Notes: generated by a model not told the origin, from the sequence alone. Shown: positions 1 through 8,162, counted from the stretch's first letter. The stretch is 64,000 bases of DNA from Priestia aryabhattai B8W22 (GCF_000956595.1 NZ_JYOO01000003.1:1-64000); one strand, 5' to 3'. Numbers and translations are program-made.

Positions 1-33
1 ATTCGCTTATTTCTTAAGTGTTGAGTTATAAGT

Positions 34-168
34 TTGAGGAATACGCTTGGAAATAGCGAGGTTGTAAACGCACCGGAAGAAAAAGAAAAGTGCCTGCTTT
101 CAAACAAAAAAGCCGCGGAGGAACAAACTGAACAGCTGGTGTTTGCACACATATACGAAATCAGCTGA
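34..168 (+). CDS. possible small ORF or 3' gene remnant, unknown
   Basis: An open frame runs from a TTG at 34 to a TGA at 166-168 and encodes about 44 residues, rich in Glu and Lys in its middle. No ribosome binding site precedes the TTG. The amino-acid composition looks coding-like, but nothing in it is recognisable. It may be the tail of a decayed gene or chance. Low confidence. Confidence 0.15.
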   Translation: MRNTLGNSEVVNAPEEKEKCLLSNKKAAEEQTEQLVFAHIYEIS

Positions 169-194
169 ATTTCTAATAATCTGGGAGATTTTAA

Positions 195-362
195 TTATAC
201 TTCTCTTACCTTTTGGCTTTGAAGATCGTGATGCGTTTGTTCTAGTTCACTTAAATTCAATTCGTACAAATGTCTCCCGTCTTCTGCTTTAAAGTAACCC
301 GATTCAATAATTTGATTCATTAAAAGATCTTTCTTTTGCTCAAATGCTTTTTCAGATGTCAT
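195..362 (-). CDS. Fbp-like small protein (Fur-regulated basic protein A family)
   Basis: A 55-residue protein. The ATG at 362 is chosen because AAAGGAGATG lies at the right distance; the longer open frame to 443 has no such site. The sequence pattern (LLMNQIIESGYFKAEDGRHL followed by YELNLSELE) resembles the FbpA family. In B. subtilis, Fbp proteins are made under iron limitation and help the small RNA FsrA in iron sparing. I could not see a clear Fur box upstream, so iron control is not shown here. Family assignment is from the short motif only. Confidence 0.6.
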   Translation of the reverse strand: MTSEKAFEQKKDLLMNQIIESGYFKAEDGRHLYELNLSELEQTHHDLQSQKVREV

Positions 363-401
363 GTTATCATCTCCTTTTTTAGGTGAATATCTTTCATAGA
401 A

Positions 402-431
402 AAGACGTACACCGCTTGTGGCATACGTCTT
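402..431 (-). terminator. hairpin, probable terminator between YhjB-like gene and Fbp-like gene
   Basis: AAGACGTA pairs with TACGTCTT around a 14-base loop that itself contains CC/GG. On the minus strand it is followed by TTTTC. It lies upstream of the Fbp-like start and about 160 bases after the symporter stop, so it could end the symporter transcript or act as a leader hairpin. Confidence 0.4.
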
Positions 432-593
432 GCTGCTTTTCACACTCGTTACCTATGTTTAAAAACAACGCAATCGTTACATTTTATCGAGAAGGCTGCT
501 CTTTGTATGTCTTGCAGCCATATTGAATATTTTGGTGATGCACTATTTTTATACCCGTCATGATGTTCTTAAAACGCAATTGGAAAAAGATTT

Positions 594-2087
594 TCACAAA
601 ATTTGTTTTCCATCTACTGCCCCGCTTTCAAAATGCGGCTGTGCTGCAATTTTTTTCGTTGCTAAACTGACCACCATTAATACAACTAAATTAACAAATA
701 AAGAAATAACGCCGACATTTGTATCTTTAATGATTTGTGGCAACGCAGGAAACAATGTGCCAAGCGTTGTTTCAGTAATCGTTATATACATCACAGACGC
801 AATGCCGGCAACAATACCTGCACACGCCCCGTATTTAGTCACGATATTGTTTTTCATTAAACTAAAAATGAAAGCAGGAAACAGCTGCGTCACAATGCTA
901 TAGCCCATCAGTAAAAGCGTTACAATCGTATTTCCTCCATAAAGCGTAAAATAAACTGAAACAAGTGCAATAACCGGTATGAAGCATTTAGCCAGCATCG
1001 AAATTTGTTTGCCCGTCGCTGAGGGAACAAGAACGGCATAAACGTTTTTAGATAGTGACGTAGAAGCTGCCATCAAAAGCATCGATCCAGGCACAAGTGC
1101 TGTTAATAAACCAGCCGCGCCAATAAAGCCGACAATCCACGGATCAAATGTTTGAATGGAAAGACGAAGCAGTGACAAGTCCGCTTCTGCACCTTGTAGT
1201 CCAGGTACCTGCATAAGAGCAGTAAACCCTACAAAAAAGACAAAAAGCAGCATTAACGTATAAATAGGACTTATAATAGAATTCTTTCGAAATACATTCT
1301 CGTTTTCAGCTGAATATGTTGCATTAAACGTATGCGGCCACATGTAAAATCCTAATACGGTGAGCATGACTGTAGAAATAAACCACGAAATACTCAGCCC
1401 TGTCTTGGGAAGAGTGAGAAACGTTGGATTTGCTTGATGCACAGCCTCAAACATTGGCTGTAAGCCTCCGTAGTAATGAAACGGCATATATATTCCTAAA
1501 AATAATACGACAATAAAAATCATAATGTCTTTGACAATAGCCGTCCACGCAGAACCGTGTATGCCTGATATCATTAAGTAAACCGTTAATGATATGGCGC
1601 CAATCCAAATGGATGCGGTTGAAGAGATAGAGCCATAAGAAGCTTCAGATACAATAATACCTAAGCCTTTAAATTGTAAAATAATATAAGGAACAATTGC
1701 CAGCACCCCTGCGCAAGAAACAACGATGCCTAGAAACGGGCTGTTGTATTTTGAAACAAAAAAATCGGGCTGAGACATGAGCTTATGTTGCTTCGCATAT
1801 CGCCATATTTGCGGACCAATCCAATACCCTAACACGTACGCTAAAGAAATATAGGCTAAAATATAAAATGCTGGCCCTCCTTTTCCATATGCCCAAGCGC
1901 TTCCTCCTAGAAACGTAAAAGTAGTATAGATTTCACCCGCCATCAAAAAGAAGACAAAAATAGTTCCAAAACCTCTGCCGCCTACGCTCCACTGTTCTAA
2001 ATCCATTTTTTTGCCCCGCGTAGCTCGAATTCCAAGATAAATAGCTAAAAGTAAAAAACCAAAAATAATAATCAGAGCGGTATTCAT
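594..2087 (-). CDS. yhjB: sodium:solute symporter family protein (YhjB-like)
   Basis: A 497-residue, strongly hydrophobic protein of the SSS (SLC5-like) family with about 13 predicted membrane segments, of the expected family length. It should import a small organic solute with sodium across the cytoplasmic membrane; the substrate cannot be told from sequence. The ATG overlaps the stop of the upstream DUF3311 gene by one base (TAATG), which indicates translational coupling. This pair matches yhjC-yhjB of B. subtilis, where the small partner is always beside this symporter. AAAGGAGG precedes the start. Confidence 0.85.
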   Translation of the reverse strand: MNTALIIIFGFLLLAIYLGIRATRGKKMDLEQWSVGGRGFGTIFVFFLMAGEIYTTFTFLGGSAWAYGKGGPAFYILAYISLAYVLGYWIGPQIWRYAKQHKLMSQPDFFVSKYNSPFLGIVVSCAGVLAIVPYIILQFKGLGIIVSEASYGSISSTASIWIGAISLTVYLMISGIHGSAWTAIVKDIMIFIVVLFLGIYMPFHYYGGLQPMFEAVHQANPTFLTLPKTGLSISWFISTVMLTVLGFYMWPHTFNATYSAENENVFRKNSIISPIYTLMLLFVFFVGFTALMQVPGLQGAEADLSLLRLSIQTFDPWIVGFIGAAGLLTALVPGSMLLMAASTSLSKNVYAVLVPSATGKQISMLAKCFIPVIALVSVYFTLYGGNTIVTLLLMGYSIVTQLFPAFIFSLMKNNIVTKYGACAGIVAGIASVMYITITETTLGTLFPALPQIIKDTNVGVISLFVNLVVLMVVSLATKKIAAQPHFESGAVDGKQIL

Positions 2088-2284
2088 TATTTATCTCCTC
2101 CTTTAACAGCAGGATCGAGCTTGTACACAATGCCCATAATAAAAGACGTAAGGATTACCCACATAACAATCCAAAAAAGAAAAAAAGGCATTCCTAAAAT
2201 AAACGGCGTCACTTTGTTAACAAGTGGCAATAAACCTAATATTCCTACAAACGGAAGCAGGCAAAGAAGATAAATTATTTTCAT
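2087..2284 (-). CDS. yhjC: DUF3311 small membrane protein (YhjC-like)
   Basis: A 65-residue protein with two hydrophobic segments (about residues 3-20 and 28-53) and a charged tail. It fits the DUF3311 family, which is found almost always directly before an SSS-family symporter, as here. It is probably an accessory subunit or assembly partner of the transporter; that role is inferred from the conserved linkage. AAGGAGGAG lies just upstream of the ATG. Confidence 0.8.
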   Translation of the reverse strand: MKIIYLLCLLPFVGILGLLPLVNKVTPFILGMPFFLFWIVMWVILTSFIMGIVYKLDPAVKGGDK

Positions 2285-2605
2285 AGAACTCCTCCTTAAT
2301 CACACGGCTTATCGGTACTTATCTAGGACTTTAACTATTTCATTATGTACTTCTCTTATTCTTCTCTTTACACCTCCATTCTTGAGCTAAACGAGACGTT
2401 TGGCATAGAAAACCTCCGTTTGTTTGCTCCTTAGTATCTTCCATTTCTCCCCAGGTGAAAAGCAGTTTGTAAGACATGATTACAAACTTTTGAATGCAGC
2501 AGAATATTATTTCATATTTTCATATACAGAATATAGACAAACAAAAAAACGGAACTGAAAGTAAAGGGCTCAAACAGTTCCGTTTCGATCTAGCATTTCT
2601 ATACT
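2285..2605. other. intergenic region between YhjC-like and RsbR-like genes
   Basis: About 320 bases without a convincing gene. It holds the terminator of the RsbR-like gene (2542-2585) and must hold the promoter of the yhjC-yhjB pair on the minus strand, for which I see no strong consensus. Confidence 0.6.
2542..2585 (-). terminator. rho-independent terminator of RsbR-like gene
   Basis: AAACGGAACTG pairs perfectly with CAGTTCCGTTT (11 bp) around a 17-base loop. On the minus strand the stem runs into a T-tract (poly-A on the plus strand at 2542-2549). It lies 20 bases after the stop of the RsbR-like gene. Confidence 0.85.
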
Positions 2606-3460
2606 TTATTCTTTCTCTTTTTTCTTTACACCAAGCGAAGAGAGAGCTTGTTTTAAATGTCCAAACGTTTCAATTTTATTAAAACTAATTCCTACATTAA
2701 CAGCCGTCTGAGCCATGTCAGGGCTCAATCCTGACATAATCGCATGGATGCCTAACAGCTGCAAAATGTTAATCAAATCAAAAAATTTGTGAGCGACATA
2801 CGTATCTACATAATTTACACCTGATAAGTCAATGACTAGGTGCCTTATATGTTTTTCTGCACATCTTTTTGGAACAACCTCGATAATAGAATCACCTTTG
2901 ATTTCATCAATAAGCCCTACCAAAGGCAAGACCGCGATGTGGTCTACAATTGGAATAACAGGAAAACTCGTTTCGTCGATTAGCTCTTGCTGAAGACTTA
3001 TTTTTTGCCTTGTGATTTTATAATACTGTTCGGAAAATTCATTAATGAGTTTATCAAATGTTGTGTGATAAACTTCACTCCAAGACAGTATATCTTCTTT
3101 TGTAATAGATGAATGTATCAGGCTATATGCTTTGACATACGTCCAAATAATTTTTCTTGTTTTGCTTAGTGCTTCTACTACCTCGTAAATCGGCGTATCA
3201 AATTTAATTCTGCTGTTTACTACTTCCGTCGTCCATTTCATCATACGTTGTTTGAAAATCTCTTGATCTTCAAGAAAGCCGCTCGCAATTGTTTCGATCG
3301 TATAAAGATGCTGCTCGCGCAGCTTTTTCTCAACTGAAGCATCTGCGTCCTTTGAGTAAATTGATCCTTTAATATTACTTCTTTGGCGCAGCCATTCTTC
3401 ACTGATAGAGGCTGAATTCTCTAAAATATATTCAAAAAGACGTTGATTTTGTTCACTCAC
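2606..3460 (-). CDS. RsbR-type stressosome protein, N-terminal RsbR domain + STAS
   Basis: 284 residues. The N-terminal part (about 1-155) is helical and fits the RsbR sensor domain (non-haem globin-like). The C-terminal part (about 170-275) is a STAS domain. Both phosphorylatable threonines of RsbR proteins are present: T220 in VDTYVAH and T252 in MAQTAVNVG. These are the sites the kinase RsbT modifies in the stressosome, which releases RsbT to start the sigma-B cascade. The length suits the RsbRD/YqhA type. The start is a GTG after CGGAGG. It stands alone with its own terminator, as the extra RsbR paralogues usually do. Confidence 0.85.
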   Translation of the reverse strand: MSEQNQRLFEYILENSASISEEWLRQRSNIKGSIYSKDADASVEKKLREQHLYTIETIASGFLEDQEIFKQRMMKWTTEVVNSRIKFDTPIYEVVEALSKTRKIIWTYVKAYSLIHSSITKEDILSWSEVYHTTFDKLINEFSEQYYKITRQKISLQQELIDETSFPVIPIVDHIAVLPLVGLIDEIKGDSIIEVVPKRCAEKHIRHLVIDLSGVNYVDTYVAHKFFDLINILQLLGIHAIMSGLSPDMAQTAVNVGISFNKIETFGHLKQALSSLGVKKKEKE

Positions 3461-3694
3461 TACTGTTTAACCTCCGTTCACTTTCTCCTTCTGTCCAATT
3501 ACTTACAAAACGCACCTTATGTTAAATTCATGCTTCATATTTTTTCCTCGCCCACCTCTATCATACACGATAACCGCTCTGCATACTTATAGAGAATTAG
3601 ATATAAACAAGCAAGTATTTGATTATCTACATAGATAAACTGCCGTGTATGATGCAACTATCATTTATTTTTACATGAAAGGATGTTAATTGTA

Positions 3695-4201
3695 TTGAAA
3701 AAATCAATTATTTTGTTGGGAATTCTCGCTACAAGTATTGGATTATCCGCTTGCTCAAACAATACAACAACTTCTTCTGCTACAAATTCTTCTGCACATT
3801 CAGGTCATGAACATCATAAAGCTGCAGTTGCTGATATTCGCGAAGAGACTCCAGGAGCAGATGTTTTACCACAGTTTTTGAAGAACCAGCCTAAAGACAT
3901 GAAACTAGTTTATCTGTCCGTTGCTAAAAATCGTGAACTACTTGAAAAAATCCCTTGCTACTGCGGATGTGGCATGGAAGCGAATCACAAAAATAGCTAT
4001 GACTGCTTTATTTTTAAAAACAAAAGAAATGGAGCAGTTGTCTGGGATGATCATGGAACAAAATGCGGATTGTGTATAGAAATTGCAGCTAAAGCTATGC
4101 TCGACTATAACCGAGGCAAATCAATAAAAGATATTCGCAAAGACATTGATGAAAAATACAAAGAAGGCTATGCACAACCGACTCCTACTCCTTCCTTGTA
4201 A
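3695..4201 (+). CDS. PCYCGC-motif lipoprotein
   Basis: About 168 residues. A TTG at 3695 is preferred because the ribosome binding site GAAAGGATG would overlap the in-frame ATG at 3683. The N-terminus is a lipoprotein signal (KK, hydrophobic stretch, LSAC lipobox), so the protein should be anchored outside the membrane. A His-rich stretch (GHEHH) follows the anchor. The core has PCYCGCG and further Cys residues (DC, KCGLC), matching the family named after its PCYCGC motif. Thiol or metal chemistry, perhaps copper, is plausible but not shown. A strong terminator follows. Confidence 0.75.
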   Translation: MKKSIILLGILATSIGLSACSNNTTTSSATNSSAHSGHEHHKAAVADIREETPGADVLPQFLKNQPKDMKLVYLSVAKNRELLEKIPCYCGCGMEANHKNSYDCFIFKNKRNGAVVWDDHGTKCGLCIEIAAKAMLDYNRGKSIKDIRKDIDEKYKEGYAQPTPTPSL

Positions 4202-4260
4202 AACATTGACATTTTTTACGTTAAACATTCGCGACAGATATATGTAAAAGCAGAAAACAT

Positions 4261-4296
4261 CAAAAAACACTCAAATAACTATTTGAGTGTTTTTTG
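4261..4296. terminator. bidirectional rho-independent terminator
   Basis: A perfect 16-bp stem (arms CAAAAAACACTCAAAT and ATTTGAGTGTTTTTTG) with the loop AACT and T-tracts in both directions. It lies between the convergent lipoprotein and dioxygenase genes and can serve both. Confidence 0.9.
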
Positions 4297-4300
4297 TGTA

Positions 4301-5278
4301 CTATTCTTTCACAAACTCTTTTGTACTTCTTACTGTATCAATCGGACGCACGAGCTTCTCAATTTCTGCACGTTTTGGCTCCAAAAATGGAGGCAGTGAT
4401 AATTTTTCTCCGAGCGTTTCGTAAGGTTCATCTCCCATAAATCCTGGTCCATCTGTCGCAAATTCAAATAAAATTTGCGGAGCCACTCTTGCATACAACG
4501 ATTCAAAGAAGTGACGATTCACATAACCAGACGTATGGAAACCGAAGCTTGGCATTCGGTTAATCCATTCTTCAAGAGCCTGTCGATTTTCCACGCGAAA
4601 AGCAACGTGATGAACAGTTCCAAAACCTTGCTGAGCCTGCGGAAGTTTTTCATTGTGTTCGACTACTACTTGCGCACCGTTTCCTCCTTCTCCTACTTCA
4701 AATAGGTGGAGATCTCCTTCTTGAGCAATCTCTTTAAATAAAAGGACTTTTTCCATCATTTCTTTAAAGTAATTAAACTCGGCAATACGAATAAAGATAG
4801 GACCGAGTCCCGTAATAGCGTATTGAAGAGGTACAGGGCCTTTTTGCCAAGGAGTGCCTGATTCAACTCCTTGATTTCCTTCATCGGAAATTAACTGATA
4901 CTGCTGATCATCAAAATCAACAAACGAAAGCGTCTTTTTCCCAAATAGCTCTTGAATTCCCGTATGCTTTACTTCTAAGCGATCAAAGCGCTTTACCCAA
5001 TAGTCTAAAGCCTCATCATTTGGAACGCGGAAAGATGTTTTTGAAATTTCATTTGTTCCGTGAAAACCTTTTGGAATGCCTGGAAAATCAAAAAAAGTCA
5101 TGTCCGTTCCGGCGCTTCCTTTATCATCTGCAAAAAACAAATGATACGTTTGAATATCATCTTGATTGACCGTTTTTTTAACTAAGCGCATACCTAACAC
5201 ATAGGTGAAAAATTCATAATTCTTTTCTGCACTGCTTGTAATAGCCGTTACGTGGTGTATTCCTTTTAAGTGGTTCAT
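4301..5278 (-). CDS. ring-cleaving dioxygenase, VOC family (MhqO/MhqA-like)
   Basis: 325 residues with two VOC (glyoxalase-fold) modules. The first opens with GIHHVTAI, the second has HHVAFRV near residue 224 and an FEFATDGPGF segment near the end. These supply the His and Glu metal ligands of extradiol dioxygenase-like enzymes. B. subtilis MhqO, MhqA and MhqE share this architecture and are induced by catechol and quinone stress under the MarR-type repressor MhqR. An 18-bp palindrome just upstream (5338-5355) resembles such an operator. It probably cleaves quinone-derived rings; the substrate is inferred. Confidence 0.8.
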   Translation of the reverse strand: MNHLKGIHHVTAITSSAEKNYEFFTYVLGMRLVKKTVNQDDIQTYHLFFADDKGSAGTDMTFFDFPGIPKGFHGTNEISKTSFRVPNDEALDYWVKRFDRLEVKHTGIQELFGKKTLSFVDFDDQQYQLISDEGNQGVESGTPWQKGPVPLQYAITGLGPIFIRIAEFNYFKEMMEKVLLFKEIAQEGDLHLFEVGEGGNGAQVVVEHNEKLPQAQQGFGTVHHVAFRVENRQALEEWINRMPSFGFHTSGYVNRHFFESLYARVAPQILFEFATDGPGFMGDEPYETLGEKLSLPPFLEPKRAEIEKLVRPIDTVRSTKEFVKE

Positions 5279-5322
5279 TCTACATTCCTCCGGATAAATC
5301 GTCTAGTTTATCATTTATTATT

Positions 5323-5355
5323 TATCTTTAATTTAAATATCTTTAATTAAAGATA
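5323..5355 (-). promoter_or_regulatory. MhqR-like (MarR-family) operator upstream of dioxygenase
   Basis: TATCTTTAATTAAAGATA at 5338-5355 is a perfect 18-bp palindrome. An imperfect half-match, TATCTTTAATTTAAATA, begins at 5323. Both lie in the 80 bases before the dioxygenase start. The spacing and the ATCT/AGAT ends resemble MhqR-type sites as I recall them. Binding is inferred. Confidence 0.6.
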
Positions 5356-5481
5356 ATATACCATGATTAATTTTCCTTTGTCAATAAAGTATGGATGATC
5401 TCGGAAGGAAATATGTAGGTTTTTACATTTTATCAAAATCTCATAAATGAAGACGGACCAAATCAGCAATAAAGCATCGTA

Positions 5482-5520
5482 TAAACAAAGAGTTTTTACA
5501 ATTCAAAAGCTCTTTGTTTA
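5482..5520 (-). terminator. hairpin terminator after acetyltransferase remnant
   Basis: TAAACAAAGAG pairs with CTCTTTGTTTA, extended by TTTT/AAAA, immediately after the stop of the acetyltransferase remnant on the minus strand. It is probably the original terminator of that gene. Confidence 0.6.
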
Positions 5521-5524
5521 TTCT

Positions 5525-5661
5525 TTAATCTTCAATACGTTTAATTGTAACTGCAGGATTGCCTCCGACTATCACGTTATCAGGAACATCTTTTGTCACA
5601 ACGGCACCTGAAGCAATTACCGTATTGTTGCCTATTTCCTTCTTTAACCTATACTGATTCA
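5525..5661 (-). pseudogene. C-terminal remnant of a hexapeptide-repeat sugar O-acetyltransferase
   Basis: Reading the minus strand to a TAA at 5525-5527 gives [19 protein letters not shown], then VIVGGNPAV and IKRIED. This is the characteristic C-terminal coil of left-handed beta-helix acetyltransferases of the maltose/galactoside O-acetyltransferase type. Only about 35 family residues remain of about 185. An ATG about ten codons upstream (MNQYRLKKE) is joined directly to this tail, so the rest of the gene, including the catalytic His region, has been lost. The remnant is followed by a terminator. Confidence 0.7.
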
Positions 5662-5851
5662 TTTCTCTCACACGCTATCATGTTTTTAACCCTTTGTCCG
5701 GTATTCGCTGAGATCATCACCCACCAGGCAAACATCAATTAATTCAATAACTCCCGGCAGCTAACTTTTTTAATCTTTTTATATAAAAGGAATAGTAAGA
5801 AAAAACTTCATCACATATACTATATAAATTTATATAAAAGGCAGGGATATC

Positions 5852-6207
5852 ATGAAAGCACAGCGCTTGGTAGATGACCAAAAAGGAACGTACAGCAAGG
5901 AAGTTCAAAAGCACTTCAAAATAAAAATAAATGGAAAAATTTACACACAACCCTTGCCGCAATCACCTTCCTCACCCCCTGTGAATAAAAAAACCTTAAA
6001 TATAAACCTCAAAATAAAGTTCTACGCACGTATGATAAAAAAGATCAAGTGGTAAACGGCACACAAGAAAAGCTCATAAAATCTGCAAAAACTAGATTAA
6101 CTAAATATGAAAAGCTTCTATTAAGCAATCAGCTTTCAGAATCTGCGGCTCTTTACTCACCTTTTGGGTTAGAAGAGCTCGTACGAATGGCTAGTAGAGA
6201 GGAGTGA
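5852..6207 (+). pseudogene. probable antitoxin-position gene split by a frameshift at A7
   Basis: Frame 0 begins at ATG 5852 after an AGG/GGG-rich site and stops at 6055 after 67 residues. The next 150 bases are open in the -1 frame and end at TGA 6205-6207. The frames join at seven A residues (5987-5993). The second part reads sensibly (NKVLRTYDKKDQ, later LYSPFGLEELVRMASREE), giving about 118 residues in all. It lies 7 bases before the PIN-domain gene, where VapB-like antitoxins sit. It could be a simple mutation, a phase-variable tract, or a site of ribosomal or polymerase slippage. I do not recognise the family. Confidence 0.55.
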
Positions 6208-6214
6208 ACGATTT

Positions 6215-6751
6215 GTGTTGGATGAAAAAGTAATTATTGATACAAACATTTGGGCTTCACATGCGCTTAATTATCCAGAAGTTGTGGAGTATATTAATGA
6301 ACTTATTTCAAATAATGCAGAATTTTTAATGCCTACCGTTGTAGAAATGGAACTTCTGTCGCATTGGGAAGTAGAAACAAACCCTCAAGTCAAAGCAGTA
6401 AAAAATCATTATATTTACGATATGACAGATAAAATTGTAGACGTTACAAGTGAAATTGCACAGCTAGCAGCTCAAATTCGCAGAAAAGCTAAAATAGAAT
6501 CCAATAAAAAAATTAAAGGCCCAGATGCGATGATTGCCGCATCTGCTTTTATACATAATGCAAAACTGATTTCCAACAACAATAAAGATTTTGCTTGGAT
6601 TACATTTAATTTCAGCTACCGAGGCCAACCATTATCTTATGTAAATCCTATTAAAGACACGATTGCTTACGCTTCCTTTATTAAAAGCTTCGAACTGCCT
6701 ACTTTGCCTCACGCATCAGATACCTTACAAAAAAATAAAAAGGACAACTAA
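6215..6751 (+). CDS. PIN-domain protein, probable VapC-like ribonuclease toxin
   Basis: 178 residues from a GTG start with GAGGAG ten bases upstream. The PIN-domain acidic residues are visible: D9 in IIDTNIW, E44/E46 in VVEMELLSH, D104 in KGPDAMIAAS, and N/D at 121-125 (NNNKD). This pattern marks Mg-dependent RNases of the VapC type. The region after about residue 130 is an extra tail of about 45 residues, longer than typical VapC. The upstream neighbour occupies the antitoxin position but carries a frameshift. If the antitoxin is lost, the toxin must be weak, silent or dependent on frameshift recoding. Confidence 0.75.
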   Translation: MLDEKVIIDTNIWASHALNYPEVVEYINELISNNAEFLMPTVVEMELLSHWEVETNPQVKAVKNHYIYDMTDKIVDVTSEIAQLAAQIRRKAKIESNKKIKGPDAMIAASAFIHNAKLISNNNKDFAWITFNFSYRGQPLSYVNPIKDTIAYASFIKSFELPTLPHASDTLQKNKKDN

Positions 6752-6878
6752 TTTCTTTTTTGTTAAAACACTCCTTATCTCCTGTCAAATTTTCAAAAGG
6801 GAAATTTGATGGGTACATACTCCAATTCTTTCTATAATGAATACAGTAAAAAGCATAAAAACTTAGGCGGTGAAAAGA

Positions 6879-7106
6879 GTGAATTATCAATATTACCCGG
6901 AACAACCTTTAGAAGAGTATCAATATGGCTATGATTATTATTCGAATCCCCATGAAGCTGACGAAAGATTCCCTTATGGTTATTATCCATATCCTCGCCC
7001 TCGTCCATTTTATCCTTACCCTTATCCTCGTCCTATCTATTACCACCCCCCTTACTTTTACCCTCGTCCTCGTCCGTTTTACCCACACCCAGTGTATTGG
7101 AGATAA
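6879..7106 (+). CDS. Tyr/Pro-rich small protein, possible spore coat protein
   Basis: 75 residues. The GTG at 6879 is chosen because AGGCGGTG lies 6 bases upstream; a GTG at 6870 overlaps that site. The sequence is almost all Tyr, Pro, Arg, Phe and His, in repeats such as YPYPRPRPFYPYP. Such low-complexity Tyr-rich proteins are common among Bacillus spore coat proteins, where tyrosines may be cross-linked. There is no domain. The coat role is inferred from composition only. A shared terminator follows. Confidence 0.55.
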   Translation: MNYQYYPEQPLEEYQYGYDYYSNPHEADERFPYGYYPYPRPRPFYPYPYPRPIYYHPPYFYPRPRPFYPHPVYWR

Positions 7107-7136
7107 AAAAAGAAGAGCGATCAGCTCTTCTTTTTT
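7105..7136. terminator. bidirectional terminator containing the PlcR-like gene's stop codon
   Basis: Seven A plus GAAGAGC pairs with GCTCTTC plus T-tract around the loop GATCA. The Tyr/Pro-rich gene ends just before it. The PlcR-like gene on the other strand stops at 7121-7123, inside the loop. Confidence 0.85.
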
Positions 7137-8014
7137 GTTTCTTGATATTTAGACATCTCTTCTTTAATAATAGTGACAAACGCTTCATTTTGCTCAATTT
7201 CAAAAACGGTAATAGCTTTTTCGAGGTAGGCTATTCCTTCTTTAAGCTCACCAAGCTGACAGAGTGCCTCTCCAATTTGATAGTGCAGTTCTCCCAATAA
7301 ATAAAGCGTCTCATGCTGAATACACAGCTCTAGTCCTGCTTGTGCATACTTAACCGACTTTTCATAACGTTCCATTTGCAAAAGCGCACGCGATAATCCA
7401 TATAAAATTCGAATTTTGACAAGAGGATCTTTTAACTTAGGAAGCAAAGCAATATGCTGCAATCCTTCCATAAACGTACTGAACGCTTTTTTTAAATGAC
7501 CTTCTTCTTCATAAATAATGGCAATACTATTTAAAATAGCAATCTCTTTTTCTGAATAAAACTGTTCGCTCGTACGCGTGAACGCAATGGCTTTTTCCAA
7601 TTTACGAAGCGCTTGTTCAAATTTATTTCCAATATAATAATCACATATGGCTTCGTGCCATAGGAAAAATTGTGCGTGAAAAGGATCTTGAAACATAGGA
7701 TTATCTTTTTCTTTGTTCACCATATGTAACACGGTTTCATAATCGCGTTTTCGTATATAATGCCTAATGGTCGATTTAATTTCTTTTGAATAATCGTTGG
7801 GCGTTAGCTCTCCTGCTTCAAAGAAATAATTCATCGGAACCCCTAAGCGTTTCGATAAATGATAGAGAACTTCACTGCTTGCATGAATTTCACCTTGTTC
7901 AAATCGATGTAGCTCTTCTTCTGTACAAATTCCTTCTGATAACTCGACAGTTGTCATTTCCGCAATCTTTCGCAGATCTTGAATCAGCTGACCTACTTGT
8001 TTTTTATCATTCAA
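7121..8014 (-). CDS. HTH + TPR transcriptional regulator (PlcR/RRNPP-like)
   Basis: 297 residues. The N-terminal helix-turn-helix (about 8-65) is of the Xre type, and the rest is a run of TPR-like helical hairpins (about 90-290). This is the PlcR/NprR/Rgg layout, in which a secreted and re-imported peptide controls DNA binding. The start is TTG with AAGGTGA upstream, and a sigma-A promoter lies at 8084-8113. I found no small exported-peptide gene on either side, so it may be an orphan or bind another ligand. Its targets are unknown. Two copies of the same fold cannot be told apart without searching. Confidence 0.75.
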   Translation of the reverse strand: MNDKKQVGQLIQDLRKIAEMTTVELSEGICTEEELHRFEQGEIHASSEVLYHLSKRLGVPMNYFFEAGELTPNDYSKEIKSTIRHYIRKRDYETVLHMVNKEKDNPMFQDPFHAQFFLWHEAICDYYIGNKFEQALRKLEKAIAFTRTSEQFYSEKEIAILNSIAIIYEEEGHLKKAFSTFMEGLQHIALLPKLKDPLVKIRILYGLSRALLQMERYEKSVKYAQAGLELCIQHETLYLLGELHYQIGEALCQLGELKEGIAYLEKAITVFEIEQNEAFVTIIKEEMSKYQETKKKS

Positions 8015-8083
8015 AAAATCACCTTACTTAATGTCGTCAATAAACTCTGTGAAAACAACGTTCCATTACGTTTTTATAAGTCT

Positions 8084-8113
8084 ATTGTACCATTTAGGTG
8101 GTTTTTTTATCAA
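8084..8113 (-). promoter_or_regulatory. sigma-A promoter of PlcR-like gene
   Basis: On the minus strand TTGATA and TACAAT are separated by 18 bases, about 70 bases before the TTG start of the HTH-TPR gene. Confidence 0.65.
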
Positions 8114-8162
8114 TAGAAATAAGAAAATAATTCCAAAGGAAATTCTTGAAATTATAATTAAA

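Noticed and set aside
362-520. Fur box upstream of the Fbp-like gene
   Set aside because: No GATAATGATTATC-like 19-bp palindrome could be found; only a hairpin is present.
523-903. Long plus-strand open frame opposite the symporter
   Set aside because: It lies antisense to a clear SSS symporter, has no ribosome binding site and no protein-like features.
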